Shown here piece after piece: positions 17,929 through 28,200 of a DNA stretch of 64,000 bases; position 1 is the stretch's first letter, and each line of letters begins with the position of its first letter. Source of the stretch: CAJBVG01 sp943371425 (lineage in GTDB: Bacteria; Bacteroidota; Bacteroidia; Sphingobacteriales; Sphingobacteriaceae); the NCBI GenBank assembly GCA_943371425.1, contig CALRUR010000003.1:203364-267363 (forward strand). The letters run 5' to 3'. The position numbers and the translations under genes are program-made. A model generated the notes under the pieces. The model was given only the letters and a program-made list of their open reading frames with translations. It had not been told where the DNA came from and did no database searches.

Positions 17929-19191
17929 TTAAATTACTTCTATTCTTACTACAGAGCCAGCATCTCTGTTATTCTTATATAATAATTTAGCATTATTTTT
18001 ACTTGCTAGTTCTTTACAAATAATAAGCCCAATGCCGTTGCCTTTTTCATTAAGGGTGCCCATTTGTTGAGCAGATATTTCTAATTCGGCAAAACCATTA
18101 TGTACTCCATTCGGAAATCCAATACCATTATCAATAATGTCTATACAATACTTACTACCTTCTCTAGTGGTGGCAATATTTATAATTCCATTTTCATTGG
18201 TAAACTTTATAGAGTTGTTTAATAAATTTCTAAGTATAATTAACAAATGTGTTTTGTCTATGCTAATGGTATCCTCTCCACAAATAGTAATGCCAAGTTT
18301 TATATTTTTTTTAGTGATAGAAAAATTATATTCTTTAATTAAATGCATGATTAATTGATCCACTTCTACACGTTCTGCTTTTGCATTTATTTCTGTAAGT
18401 TGATTTTGTGCCCATTTTAACAAGTATTCTATAGATTCAAATTGGCTTACAAATTCTTTTCGAATATTATTTAAAATGAAATTTAACTCTTCGGTACTTA
18501 AGTTCTTATTCTCATCGAGCTTTAATACTTGGTTCAAATTATTTATAGGGTTTCTTATATCGTGGGTAATAATTGATATCAATTTGTTTTTATTAACGTT
18601 TATTTTTTCGAGCTCTAATTTCTGATTTAAGATAATATCTAATTGATTTTTAGTGATGCGTTGAAAGTAGTTTAAGCATAATAAAATACCCGTAAACAAG
18701 GTTATTACATCCATTATATAAATCACCCTATTAAAGGGTAATTGGTGCTGATAATAAGGGCGGATATAATCGACCCCAAAATACAGCGTTACACAAATTA
18801 ATAGCCCTAATATTCTGTTTATTGGTTTGTTATATACCACAAAAGAGAGCATGGCTATACCGAAGAAATAATTGATGGAAAAACTACTTGGGTTATCTAT
18901 TAAGGAGAAAGCTGCAATTTCTATACACAATCCAAAAAATAAGATGTTACGGGCGGCCACTCTTCTGTTAATGTAATGCATTGCCGGAACCAATGTAAAG
19001 AAGATCGGAAAAATTACGAGGGCAAGACTTAGAGTTATGCTGCCAATATTTAAGCTTTCAATAAAAAAAGAAATACTCGCAAAAATTACGAACAGCGTAC
19101 CGAAATTTACCATTCGTACTTGTGTAATCTCATTTAAACTCAGCTCATCACGTATCCCTAGATTTATATACTTATTAAAATAGTTCTGCAT
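17929..19191 (-). CDS. Membrane histidine kinase
   Basis: 420 aa. Six to seven transmembrane helices fill residues about 25-175. HisKA H-box LISIITHDIRNPINNLNQVL, then a HATPase domain with NLLNNSIKFTNENGIIN, CIDIIDNGIGFP and NEKGNGIGLIICKELA. No recognised extracellular sensor domain, so the membrane helices may sense the signal. First gene of a minus-strand run with the single receiver, YihY-like, NtrC-like, MASE3 kinase and TspO genes. Confidence 0.88.
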   Translation of the reverse strand: MQNYFNKYINLGIRDELSLNEITQVRMVNFGTLFVIFASISFFIESLNIGSITLSLALVIFPIFFTLVPAMHYINRRVAARNILFFGLCIEIAAFSLIDNPSSFSINYFFGIAMLSFVVYNKPINRILGLLICVTLYFGVDYIRPYYQHQLPFNRVIYIMDVITLFTGILLCLNYFQRITKNQLDIILNQKLELEKINVNKNKLISIITHDIRNPINNLNQVLKLDENKNLSTEELNFILNNIRKEFVSQFESIEYLLKWAQNQLTEINAKAERVEVDQLIMHLIKEYNFSITKKNIKLGITICGEDTISIDKTHLLIILRNLLNNSIKFTNENGIINIATTREGSKYCIDIIDNGIGFPNGVHNGFAELEISAQQMGTLNEKGNGIGLIICKELASKNNAKLLYKNNRDAGSVVRIEVI

Positions 19192-19222
19192 ACTTAATTG
19201 GGTAATTACCGTAAAAATAACA

Positions 19223-20509
19223 TTAAAGTACTTCCGCTACAACAAAAGTACTACCCGCAATTAAAATTAAATCCTGTTTATCAGCATTTTCAAGGGCTGT
19301 AGCGTATGCTTCGGCTACAGAATTGTAAGAATTTCCGTATAAATTGTAGTTATTGGCTATTAATTTACACTCATTTGCATCTAAACCTCTGGGGATATTA
19401 GGTTTGCAAAAATAGTATACAGCCTCTTTGGGCAGTAGTTTAAATACTTTATCCGGTGCTTTATCATTCACCATTCCCCAAACCCAATGAAGTTTTTGAT
19501 AGTTCGTTTTTTGGAGTTGTTTTAATATTTCTAAAATACCATCTTCATTATGCCCGGTATCAGCAATACACAAAGGTTCGTTTTGTAACACTTCCCATCT
19601 GCCTCTTAAGCCTGTTAGTTCTTTTACATTTTTTATACCTTCAATAATATTATCCTCGGTTAATTGAAAACCTTTAGCGTTTAATATTTCAATGGTTTTT
19701 AAAACCCCAGCAATATTTTTTTGTTGGTAGGAGCCAGGTAAAGAGCAGCTAATTTCTTTTTCGTTTAATACAGACTGATGTACTTTGAAAATGGAGTATT
19801 TATTATTTGATTTTTGTAAATATTCTAGCTTAATTTCAGCGTCAGCAAAATAAATATCCGCCTTATTTTCTGAGGCTTTTTCTAAAAACACCGGTTTGCT
19901 TTCATCTTGTGTTTCGCTAATAACTACTGGTGTGTTGGCTTTAATTATACCAGCTTTTTCTGCTGCAATTTTCGGAATGGTATCTCCTAAAAATTGCATA
20001 TGGTCATACCCAATATTTGTAATTAAACATACTTCAGGGTGAATAATATTGGTAGAATCTAACCTGCCACCCATGCCTACTTCTATTACCGCAATGTCAA
20101 CTTTTTCATCGGCAAAATATTGAAAAGCCATAGCCACACATAACTCAAAAAAGGAAGGCTTAATTTCATTTATATTACCTAATTGTTGTTCCACAAAATT
20201 TACAATGTAAGCTTGTGAAATCATTGCGCCATTAATTTTTATGCGCTCTCTAAAATCGAGTAGGTGAGGAGAGGTGTATAAACCTGTTTTGTACCCCTTA
20301 CTTTGTAAAACAGATGCTAATAGATGTGAGCTAGAACCCTTACCATTTGTACCTGCAATGTGTATGCTTTTAAATTGATGTTGAGGATTACCAATGGCTT
20401 TGCATAATGCAATGGTATTATCTAAACTGGGTTTGTATGCTTGTGCTCCAATTCGTTGAAACATTGGTAGCTGAGCATATAAAAAGTCGAGTGTTTCTTG
20501 ATAATTCAA
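19223..20509 (-). CDS. folC: Folylpolyglutamate synthase / dihydrofolate synthase
   Basis: 428 aa. Adds glutamate to dihydropteroate or folates using ATP. Mur-ligase-type P-loop IAGTNGKGSSSHLLASVL, then LYTSPHLLDFRERIKINGA, the omega-loop region and IEVGMGGRLDSTNII, and C-terminal LRGRWEVLQNEPLCIADTGHN. Length is typical of bacterial FolC. It follows the tonB-like gene by 8 bp, so it may be carried on that transcript. Confidence 0.95.
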   Translation of the reverse strand: MNYQETLDFLYAQLPMFQRIGAQAYKPSLDNTIALCKAIGNPQHQFKSIHIAGTNGKGSSSHLLASVLQSKGYKTGLYTSPHLLDFRERIKINGAMISQAYIVNFVEQQLGNINEIKPSFFELCVAMAFQYFADEKVDIAVIEVGMGGRLDSTNIIHPEVCLITNIGYDHMQFLGDTIPKIAAEKAGIIKANTPVVISETQDESKPVFLEKASENKADIYFADAEIKLEYLQKSNNKYSIFKVHQSVLNEKEISCSLPGSYQQKNIAGVLKTIEILNAKGFQLTEDNIIEGIKNVKELTGLRGRWEVLQNEPLCIADTGHNEDGILEILKQLQKTNYQKLHWVWGMVNDKAPDKVFKLLPKEAVYYFCKPNIPRGLDANECKLIANNYNLYGNSYNSVAEAYATALENADKQDLILIAGSTFVVAEVL

Positions 20510-20517
20510 GGGAATAC

Positions 20518-21348
20518 TTATTCTAAAATAAAGGTAAATATAACAGAACCTGCTTGTATTTCTGGTCCGTTTGCAATGGCATTTAACTTAGCACCCAATA
20601 CAGCTTTCTCACATTTGTTCCATAAGCTCGCATTAGAAATGGTGGTACCTCTTGCGCCTGCTTTTGCAGTTACAATGGTTCCATTTTTATCAACTGTAAT
20701 TTCTACCGAAACTTTGCCAGATGTTTGTCCATCGTCTTGTATACGTGGCAAACTAATAAACTTACGGCCGCTTAAATTAAGTGAAACACCATTGCCACCT
20801 GTGCCGCCGCCGCCTTCGTATGATTTACTGTTGGGGTCGCCATCTGTAGCACCTTGGTTGCCTGGAGTGGTTCCGGTTCCATCACCACCTCCGGTGCCAT
20901 TGTTTTTCTTGCCTTTAAATATTGCTCGCTGATCTACGCTTGGTTTTGCAGGCTCAGTGGTGGTAGTAGTACTTGTATTGCTATTATTGGAGGTACTAGG
21001 ATTTTTATCGTTAACAGTAGGTGCATCTTCTGTATTTTGTGTAAGTACATCCTTATCGGCAGTGGTGCTGCTTTCTACAGGTGAGTTGGGTCTATTAGGA
21101 TCTACTACAGGTTCAGAGGAAATGTTTTCTCCTATTGCCGGCTCGTCCATACTGGTATAATCATTACCCATACCAGTTTCGCTGGTACCGTAATTAATTA
21201 CTACACCACCTGTTTCAATTTCTTCTATTGGTATTTGTACTTTTATGTAAAAGAAATAACAGAGCGCAAACAACAGTATATGTAATACCGAAGTACTAAT
21301 AATGGCTTTTACTCGCTGCGAATTTTCTTTTTGTTCAATCGTATTCAT
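20518..21348 (-). CDS. tonB: TonB-like energy transducer
   Basis: 276 aa. One N-terminal transmembrane helix (AIISTSVLHILLFALCYFFYI), a long Ser/Thr/Asn/Gly-rich periplasmic linker (about 50-190), then a TonB-type C-terminal domain (SGKVSVEITVDKNGTIVTAK... with NASLWNKCEKAVLGAK). It should link ExbB/ExbD proton flow to an outer-membrane partner. It directly follows exbD and exbB. The linker lacks the usual Pro-Lys/Pro-Glu repeats. Confidence 0.85.
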   Translation of the reverse strand: MNTIEQKENSQRVKAIISTSVLHILLFALCYFFYIKVQIPIEEIETGGVVINYGTSETGMGNDYTSMDEPAIGENISSEPVVDPNRPNSPVESSTTADKDVLTQNTEDAPTVNDKNPSTSNNSNTSTTTTTEPAKPSVDQRAIFKGKKNNGTGGGDGTGTTPGNQGATDGDPNSKSYEGGGGTGGNGVSLNLSGRKFISLPRIQDDGQTSGKVSVEITVDKNGTIVTAKAGARGTTISNASLWNKCEKAVLGAKLNAIANGPEIQAGSVIFTFILE

Positions 21349-21356
21349 CCTGTTTT

Positions 21357-21752
21357 TTATTTAGGATCTGTAGCCAATACTAATTTAATTTTTAATCTAT
21401 TTGATACGTCCATTACATTTACAATGTCTTGTATCTGTACCGTTTTATCAACGTATAATATTACGGTTAGCTCTTCTGTATTTTTTATGAAACCATTTAA
21501 TACCTCTTCAATTTGATTTTGAGCTACTAATTGTTTTTCAACATAATATTGTAGGTCTTTAGTAATAGAAACACTAATTGTTTTTTTAGAAACAGATTGC
21601 CCACTCGATGCTTTCGGTAATAATAACTTAATAACGTTGGGGTTTACCACCGACGATGCAATTAAGAAAAACAACATTAAAAAAAACATAATGTCATTCA
21701 TCGAAGCGGTGCTTACCTCGGGTGCAATTTTATGTCGTCTTCGTAAATTCAT
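21357..21752 (-). CDS. exbD: ExbD/TolR-like biopolymer transporter
   Basis: 131 aa. Short cytoplasmic start (MNLRRRHKIAPEVSTASMND), one transmembrane helix with its conserved acidic residue (MNDIMFFLMLFFLIASSVV), then a periplasmic domain with the family's KTISVSITKDLQYYV pattern. Forms the stator with ExbB. Its first codon touches the exbB stop codon, a tight translational coupling. Confidence 0.92.
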   Translation of the reverse strand: MNLRRRHKIAPEVSTASMNDIMFFLMLFFLIASSVVNPNVIKLLLPKASSGQSVSKKTISVSITKDLQYYVEKQLVAQNQIEEVLNGFIKNTEELTVILYVDKTVQIQDIVNVMDVSNRLKIKLVLATDPK

Positions 21753-22471
21753 TATTTGCTAGGTTCTTCCAAAAGGTCAATAAAATCAATACTTTCAGTC
21801 TCTAATTTTAAAATAATTTTATCAACCATAAGGTTTAGTATATGGTGACCAACGTATGCAAGTATACCTACAATTAAACCGGCAGCAGAAGTAATCATTT
21901 TTTCATATAAACCACCTGCAATGCTACCCATGCTAATGTTATCTGATAAAGATATGTTGTAAAATATTTTAATTACCCCCGAAATGGTTCCTACGAAACC
22001 AAGCATGGGTGCAATACCTGCAACTATCCCCAATACACTTATGTTCTTTTCTAATTTTGCCACTTCTAATTTCCCTACGTTTTCAATCGCACCTTCAATT
22101 TCTTTAATTGGTTTACCAATTCGCAATAATCCTTTTTGCAACATTCTGGCAATAGGAGTGTTGGATTGTTTACATAGAGCCAAGGCTGCATTTAAATTAC
22201 CTTGTTTTATTAGTTCCCTCACTTGCATCATTAAAGAGCTTTCGTCTTTTATTGCTTTTCGAAGTGTAAAATATCTTTCGAAGAAAATGTAAAAGGCCAT
22301 GATCGATAATATTAATATCGGATACATTACCCAGCCACCCTTCATTATTAATTGCAATAAATTTAATTGCTCTGGAGCTGCAGCTGCTTGCGATACTTGT
22401 TGAACAACTTGTTGTACTGCTTGCTGTACAGTATCGCTCCCTAAATTCTCAGTTATTTGTAATAAAATCAT
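21752..22471 (-). CDS. exbB: ExbB/TolQ/MotA-family proton channel protein
   Basis: 239 aa with three transmembrane helices (GGWVMYPILILSIMAFYIFFERY; VLGIVAGIAPMLGFVGTISGVIKIF; MITSAAGLIVGILAYVGHHILN). The conserved region APMLGFVGTISG is intact. The unusual N-terminus is rich in Gln/Ala (VQQAVQQVVQQVSQAAAAPEQ), as in many Bacteroidota homologues. Works with ExbD and TonB encoded just downstream. Confidence 0.93.
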   Translation of the reverse strand: MILLQITENLGSDTVQQAVQQVVQQVSQAAAAPEQLNLLQLIMKGGWVMYPILILSIMAFYIFFERYFTLRKAIKDESSLMMQVRELIKQGNLNAALALCKQSNTPIARMLQKGLLRIGKPIKEIEGAIENVGKLEVAKLEKNISVLGIVAGIAPMLGFVGTISGVIKIFYNISLSDNISMGSIAGGLYEKMITSAAGLIVGILAYVGHHILNLMVDKIILKLETESIDFIDLLEEPSK

Positions 22472-23671
22472 TTATTTTCTTGGTTTTACAGTCATTAAAT
22501 AAAAACTATTATCTATTTCTTTTGCAAAGGCTAATTCTTGCTTTGCTAATTGTACATCGCTAAATTCTGCAATTACAACATGGTATTTTTTAGTGCCATC
22601 TGTTTCAATTACACTTGCTTCAAATCCAGTATAATCTAAATTCTTTTCTTCTGTACTTGCATCTTGTTTATTTATAAAAGATGCTTTAGTAACGTAATAC
22701 ATAGTAATTGTATTGTTGCCATATGTTACCCTCCCAGATTCGGAAATATTACTACTAACACTTGGAGTGCTTGGTTCTACAGGGCTACTTTCTGGTACTT
22801 GCTCATTACCAAGCTCATTGTTTTGTATGTTCTGTATTTCGTTTAGCGTATCTGCCAATTGCTCCATGCCTTGTTCTACAACCACTTGTGTAGTATCATT
22901 GGTTACTGTGGGTTTATTTAAACTCGCAATTTCGTTTCTGAAAAAATAACCCAAAATGCCAAACAAAGCCAATACTATAATGATAATTAAGGGAGCTTTT
23001 ACTTTCGAATAATCTAATGGCTTGCTTTCCTTTTTTACCTTCGGAGCCTTTACTTTTTCTGGTTCTGCTGGAGTTGCTGGAGCAATAGGAGCTGCTTGAG
23101 CTGGTGTATTATTTTTCTCTGCACTTGCATTATTTGCAGCACTTCGTTCTAAATAAGTTTGACGTATTGTTTCAATGTCAATTTTTTCAGATGAAGTTTC
23201 TTTTATCGTTGAAGGTTCAGCTTCAATCTTTTTTTCAGGAATCTCAACTACTGGTTTTACTTCTTCTACTATTGGTTTTATTTCTTCTTTTACCGCAATA
23301 GGTTCTTCTGCCTTCAGTAAAAATTGTTCATCAAATGGTTTAAATACGATGCGTTCATTTATTGCTCTAAACTCGCCAATACCCTCTACGGTAAAGGTCC
23401 CTGTATCATTTATGGTATTATATATTTCTTCTAATGATGATTCTATGAACTCTTCTGCATCTTCTTCCGAACAATTGTTTTGCATCGAAATGTGTTTCGT
23501 TAACACACCATCATCATTTTGTTGTTGAGCACTAAATATAATAGAGATGTACTCTCCATCGTTTAAAAAAGTGGTCGTTTTTTGAAGTACAAAAGCACCA
23601 AAATTGGGCACAATTATTAATTCTTTTTGCGACAATATTTCGTGTACATACTTAAATAATGATTTTTTCAT
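22472..23671 (-). CDS. HU-CCDC81 and SPOR domain protein
   Basis: 399 aa. Residues 1-130 resemble the tandem bacterial CCDC81-like HU domains (KYVHEILSQKELIIVPNFGAF, GEFRAINERIVFKPFDE). An acidic/proline linker, one transmembrane helix (APLIIIIVLALFGILGYFF, about 235) and a C-terminal SPOR-like domain follow. SPOR domains bind denuded peptidoglycan at septa. Such proteins sit in the same tonB/exbBD cluster in other Bacteroidota. It is 1 bp from exbB. Confidence 0.82.
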   Translation of the reverse strand: MKKSLFKYVHEILSQKELIIVPNFGAFVLQKTTTFLNDGEYISIIFSAQQQNDDGVLTKHISMQNNCSEEDAEEFIESSLEEIYNTINDTGTFTVEGIGEFRAINERIVFKPFDEQFLLKAEEPIAVKEEIKPIVEEVKPVVEIPEKKIEAEPSTIKETSSEKIDIETIRQTYLERSAANNASAEKNNTPAQAAPIAPATPAEPEKVKAPKVKKESKPLDYSKVKAPLIIIIVLALFGILGYFFRNEIASLNKPTVTNDTTQVVVEQGMEQLADTLNEIQNIQNNELGNEQVPESSPVEPSTPSVSSNISESGRVTYGNNTITMYYVTKASFINKQDASTEEKNLDYTGFEASVIETDGTKKYHVVIAEFSDVQLAKQELAFAKEIDNSFYLMTVKPRK

Positions 23672-23680
23672 AGCATTAGT

Positions 23681-25285
23681 TTAAAACCGGAAACTAGCAC
23701 CTAACAATGCTTGGAAGCCAAGTCCATTATAATAGTTAAACGTTTCTCGTTTGTAATTCAATACGTTATTTAAATTTAAATATACCGAAATGATTTTAGA
23801 ATATCGGTAGTCTATGCCCAAATTTAAATCAACTCCACCTTTAATGCTTTTTGCATTTCCGTTCACTTCTCGGCCTTGCATTTTAGAGTACGAAAATAAT
23901 TGTGCGTCTATTAAAAACTTATTCGCAATGTTATAATTGGTACCTAACCTAAAAATACTAGCTGGCCTATGCCAAGCAAATTTAATAGTATCCACATTAT
24001 AAAAGGTATGTTCAAAACCAGCAAAAATCCTTAGTTTCTCTGAACTTTGGTGGGTATAGTTCAAGTCAATGTTGGTTTGTGAGGCATCTGGTCCATCATA
24101 CACTACATCATACGTTCTATAAGCATCGTTGTTTGCTACAAAGTAAACCGCTCGCGATAAAGATTTGTATGATACGTTAACTTGATAAGTGTTTTTTAAA
24201 TCTATTTTACCTCTAATACCACCCAATAAATTTATTTTTTCGTTGGTGTTTAACATTCGAATGTCGTCTCCAATAAATGGATTTTCATTATAAAAATCGC
24301 GTAAACTATTTTTCTTTACTCTACCATTTAAGCCAGCATATACAATAGCATCTAACTCTTCTAATCTATAATTAATAGCCACATTCGGATAGATATGGAA
24401 CAAATTATTATCGCCAAATTCTTGGTATAATGCAGCACCAATTTCAATATTAAAGCCCGCTTCTTTTAAATGTATACTGGGCTCTATGTAAAACAAATTA
24501 TTTTTAGAACTCAATGAATCTTCAAAATTGGCAACATCTACACCTACTTTAGTTTTAAACTCTTTGTACTTAGCAGTGCTGCTTAAAGCAAACCTGTTTT
24601 CTTTTGCATCAAAACGATCGTTAACCGTATAAAAGTCGAAGTTACCTATGTACGACAAAGAATTAAAAGCTTGTAGATTAGATTTTAATTCAGACTGAAT
24701 GCCAAATAAATTATAATTCTGACGAACTTTTTTTGCTTCGTAAGATACCAGCGAATGGTCGTATCCATAGAAATGATTTACATCTCTATCATACATTAAC
24801 CCTAAACTAATATTTTGCTTTGCATAAATTCTTTTCGCATAACCTTCAATGGTATTGTCGCTATAAGCCATGTTTTTTACACTACCGGCTTGTGCTTGAT
24901 GTCTGTAATGCGCACCCAACACCCATTCTTTAGAACGCAAATTGTTTGTCCATGCTTCAAAATAAGTTGTTCTGGCACTGCCTGCACCCACACGTATGTA
25001 ATGGTTATAAAGCTTTGCAATGCTTTCGTTTTTCATCTTCTCAATTTGTGCTGCACTTACTTTCATAGAACTATCTATTCTGTGCGACAAAAAATTGTAG
25101 GTTGGAGTTTCTTTACCTTGTTCTTCTACTTTTATTTCTGGGTTGGCAGTTACTTTTACAGCTTCTGCTAGTATCGGTTTATATTGCCTTACTACGTTTA
25201 CTTCTTCAGATAAATTTCGTTGTGCAATACTGTTAGTGCTTATTAATCCTACAGCCAACAGTATGTATATGTATTTTCTGTTCAT
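23681..25285 (-). CDS. TonB-dependent-receptor-like outer-membrane barrel
   Basis: 534 aa with signal peptide (YIYILLAVGLISTNSIAQ). No clear plug domain is seen. It starts with VNVVRQYKPILAEAVKVTANPE and then alternates beta-strands, ending NYYNGLGFQALLGASFRF with a terminal aromatic. It lies between a TPR protein (1 bp away) and the HU-SPOR protein (9 bp away), so I infer a barrel working with the TonB/ExbBD set. No ligand can be named. Confidence 0.75.
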   Translation of the reverse strand: MNRKYIYILLAVGLISTNSIAQRNLSEEVNVVRQYKPILAEAVKVTANPEIKVEEQGKETPTYNFLSHRIDSSMKVSAAQIEKMKNESIAKLYNHYIRVGAGSARTTYFEAWTNNLRSKEWVLGAHYRHQAQAGSVKNMAYSDNTIEGYAKRIYAKQNISLGLMYDRDVNHFYGYDHSLVSYEAKKVRQNYNLFGIQSELKSNLQAFNSLSYIGNFDFYTVNDRFDAKENRFALSSTAKYKEFKTKVGVDVANFEDSLSSKNNLFYIEPSIHLKEAGFNIEIGAALYQEFGDNNLFHIYPNVAINYRLEELDAIVYAGLNGRVKKNSLRDFYNENPFIGDDIRMLNTNEKINLLGGIRGKIDLKNTYQVNVSYKSLSRAVYFVANNDAYRTYDVVYDGPDASQTNIDLNYTHQSSEKLRIFAGFEHTFYNVDTIKFAWHRPASIFRLGTNYNIANKFLIDAQLFSYSKMQGREVNGNAKSIKGGVDLNLGIDYRYSKIISVYLNLNNVLNYKRETFNYYNGLGFQALLGASFRF

Positions 25286-25286
25286 G

Positions 25287-28200
25287 TTATTTTGGCTGTG
25301 TAAGTTCTGTTAATTTCTTTTTTGCCTCTTCAACTACTCCGTCGTTTTCTATGCTGTATTCATCAATAATAGATTCGAGTGTACTTTTTGCTTGGAAATC
25401 GTTTCCTAATTTGGCATAGGTTTCTGCTAAAATAATAAAGCCTTTAGCTACCCAAAATTCATATGCTGGCACTTGGTTACTTAAATCAAAACAAGCCTGT
25501 TGTGCATCTAAGTATTTCCCTTTTATAAACAATATTTGTGCGAGCATGTATTTAGCTTCTGCTCCGTATTCTGTTTTGGTTAATTTAGCTACTGCTCTAA
25601 AATAATTATCGGCTTCTTCTATATTATTTATGCTGAAATAATACCTGCCTAAATATAGGTTTGCTAAGTATTGATCTTCGATGCTCGATTTTTCAACTAG
25701 TAGTACCTGTTGAGCGTATTTCATAATACCTGTAGAATCATTTAAGGCGGCGTATGATTTTAGTGCACCAGAAATGGCTTCTAAGTAATTGTCTTTAAAT
25801 TCTGCTTGCGCTTCTAAACTAGTATACAACTTGGCTGCTTTTTCGTATTCTTTTAGTTTGAAATTTATTCGTGCAGATTGTACTAACGATCGTTCTAAAT
25901 ATTTAGGATTAGAATTTGCTACTAAATACTCATAATCTATTAAAGCCATTTTATCTTTTTTGGTTTTCATAAAACACTCTGCTCTGTTTGCATGTGCTTC
26001 TAAAATAAATGAACCAGTTGAAAAACGTTCGATGTAATTATTAAATCCGTTTATTGCATTTTCACAATCGCCAATTAAATACCTGTTGTTTGCAGCTTGG
26101 TAGGTAATAGAATCTTGCGCACCCGAACTTACACTCGCAAAGGGTAATGTTTTCACATAGTTCAAATACCCATCTGCATTACCTGCATCCACATAAATAT
26201 TCTTAATAGCCAACAATGCCTCTTTTGCCTCTTCAGATCCAGGGTAATCTGTAATAATAGCCTTGTACATTTCTGTAGCTTTCTCATCATTAGATTCGTT
26301 GTAATAAATTAAACCTAAATTTAATCTGCTCTTTGCCACAAACCTGCTGTTCGGGAATTTCTGTATTACCAATAAAAAATACTGTATAGCATCTGGTATG
26401 TTATTCATTACAAAATAACCAGTTCCAATTTCATAAGTTGCATCATCACCATAAGTTGAATTCGGATAATTACTCAACAATTGTTTTAAGGTTACAATTT
26501 TATCGTTCTGTTTATTTTGTAAACCTAAAATCATGCTTTTCTGAAACAAAGAATAATCGGAACCAGAAAGTTTATCGTTAATTATTTTATTGTAATTAAA
26601 TAAAGCTTTATCATATTCCTTAATCATAAAATAACCATCAGCTAAGCGAAGTATAGCATCGTTATATCGTTTCGGATTTTGAGTGCTGCCTAACTTTTGT
26701 TCAGATTTTAAATATCTATCGAAATAAACGATTGCAGATTTATATTCTTCTTTCTTGAAATAGGTATAGCCCAATTGATAGTTTACAGCCGAATTTAATT
26801 CATTATTAAATTGAATGTCGGATTGCTCGTATAATGAGAAATATTTTAATGCTTCATCGTAATTATTCAATTGGTAATAACTCTCCGCTTTCCAATACCA
26901 TGCAAAGGTTTGTATGCTTTTATCTAATGGGTTGCTGAGCGATTGGTTAAATAATTTAATAGCTTCTTGATGTTTACCTTCATTAAACAACTCAATGCCT
27001 CTAAAGTAACTTACTTTTTGTAAAGCCAAATTTGCACGTTTAGATCTTGGTTGTATTTTATCCAAAATTTCTATGGCTAGTTTATAATTACGAGTATACA
27101 ATAGTGCTTCGCCTAATAGCGATTGTGCATCTTCTGCATCAGCAGAGTCTGGGTACTCATCTATATAATCTTGAAAACTTTCAATTGCTGTTTGGTAAAA
27201 ATTTAATTCGTAAGATAGCTTCGCATAGTTTAGTAATGAAGAGGAGCTTAAAAATTTCTCTTGATTTAATTTCGCTGCTTTACCAAATGCATTACGTGCC
27301 GATGGTTTATCTTTTAATTGATAAAAACTTTGTGCAATAATGTATAAAGCGTGTTGAGTATATGCTGTTTTTTTATCGGCAATGGTTTTTAAATAATCAA
27401 TTGCTTTTTGATACAATTGAGTTTGAAATGATGCATAACCAATTTCGTAACTTGCTAAATCATTCAATTTCGATTTTTTAGCTGCCAACTCATAGTACTC
27501 TACCGTTTTAGTCCAATCTTTTAAAATAAATGCACTGGCTCCACCAATTAAATAAATATCGTTTATGTTTTTTGCATTCGGATTTTGAATTGCTTCAGCA
27601 ACCGAATTTAACGCCGCTGTGTAATTTTTTTGCTCATAGTAAATTTTGCAAATGTAGTAGGGTGCTATATCTGCATAAGTTTTAGACGCTTTTATAAATT
27701 CAAATCGAGTTAATGCATCCGAATAGTTTTTAGCATTGTATTGTATGATCCCATCATAATAAGCAGCAGGGTAGGAGTACTTACTGTTTTTATCAATTAA
27801 CTTTTCAAATTGATTGCTAGCTTCTTCAAACTTATCCGTTTCAAACAAAGAGTAACCGTATCTAAAATAATATTCGTTTTTAATGGCTTTACCTAATAAA
27901 GTTACATCCGTTTTCTGATACCATTCTATGGTTTTAGCAAAGTTTCGTTGGCGATAGTAAAAACTACCTAACTCATAACTAGCGGTTTTAGACAAAGGGT
28001 TTTCTGGGTATCTGTCTACAAATGCCATCAATTTATTTTCTGCGCCTTGATGGTACAATTCTAAATCGCAAATAGCCATGTAATATTGAGCATGCACCAG
28101 CATTTGTTTGGCATCATCACTTAAATACAAATTTGCGTTTTTAATGAGGTCTTCGTTTACTTTTTCGAAGCTATGGTAGGCTGCATTAAACTGTTGTAAA

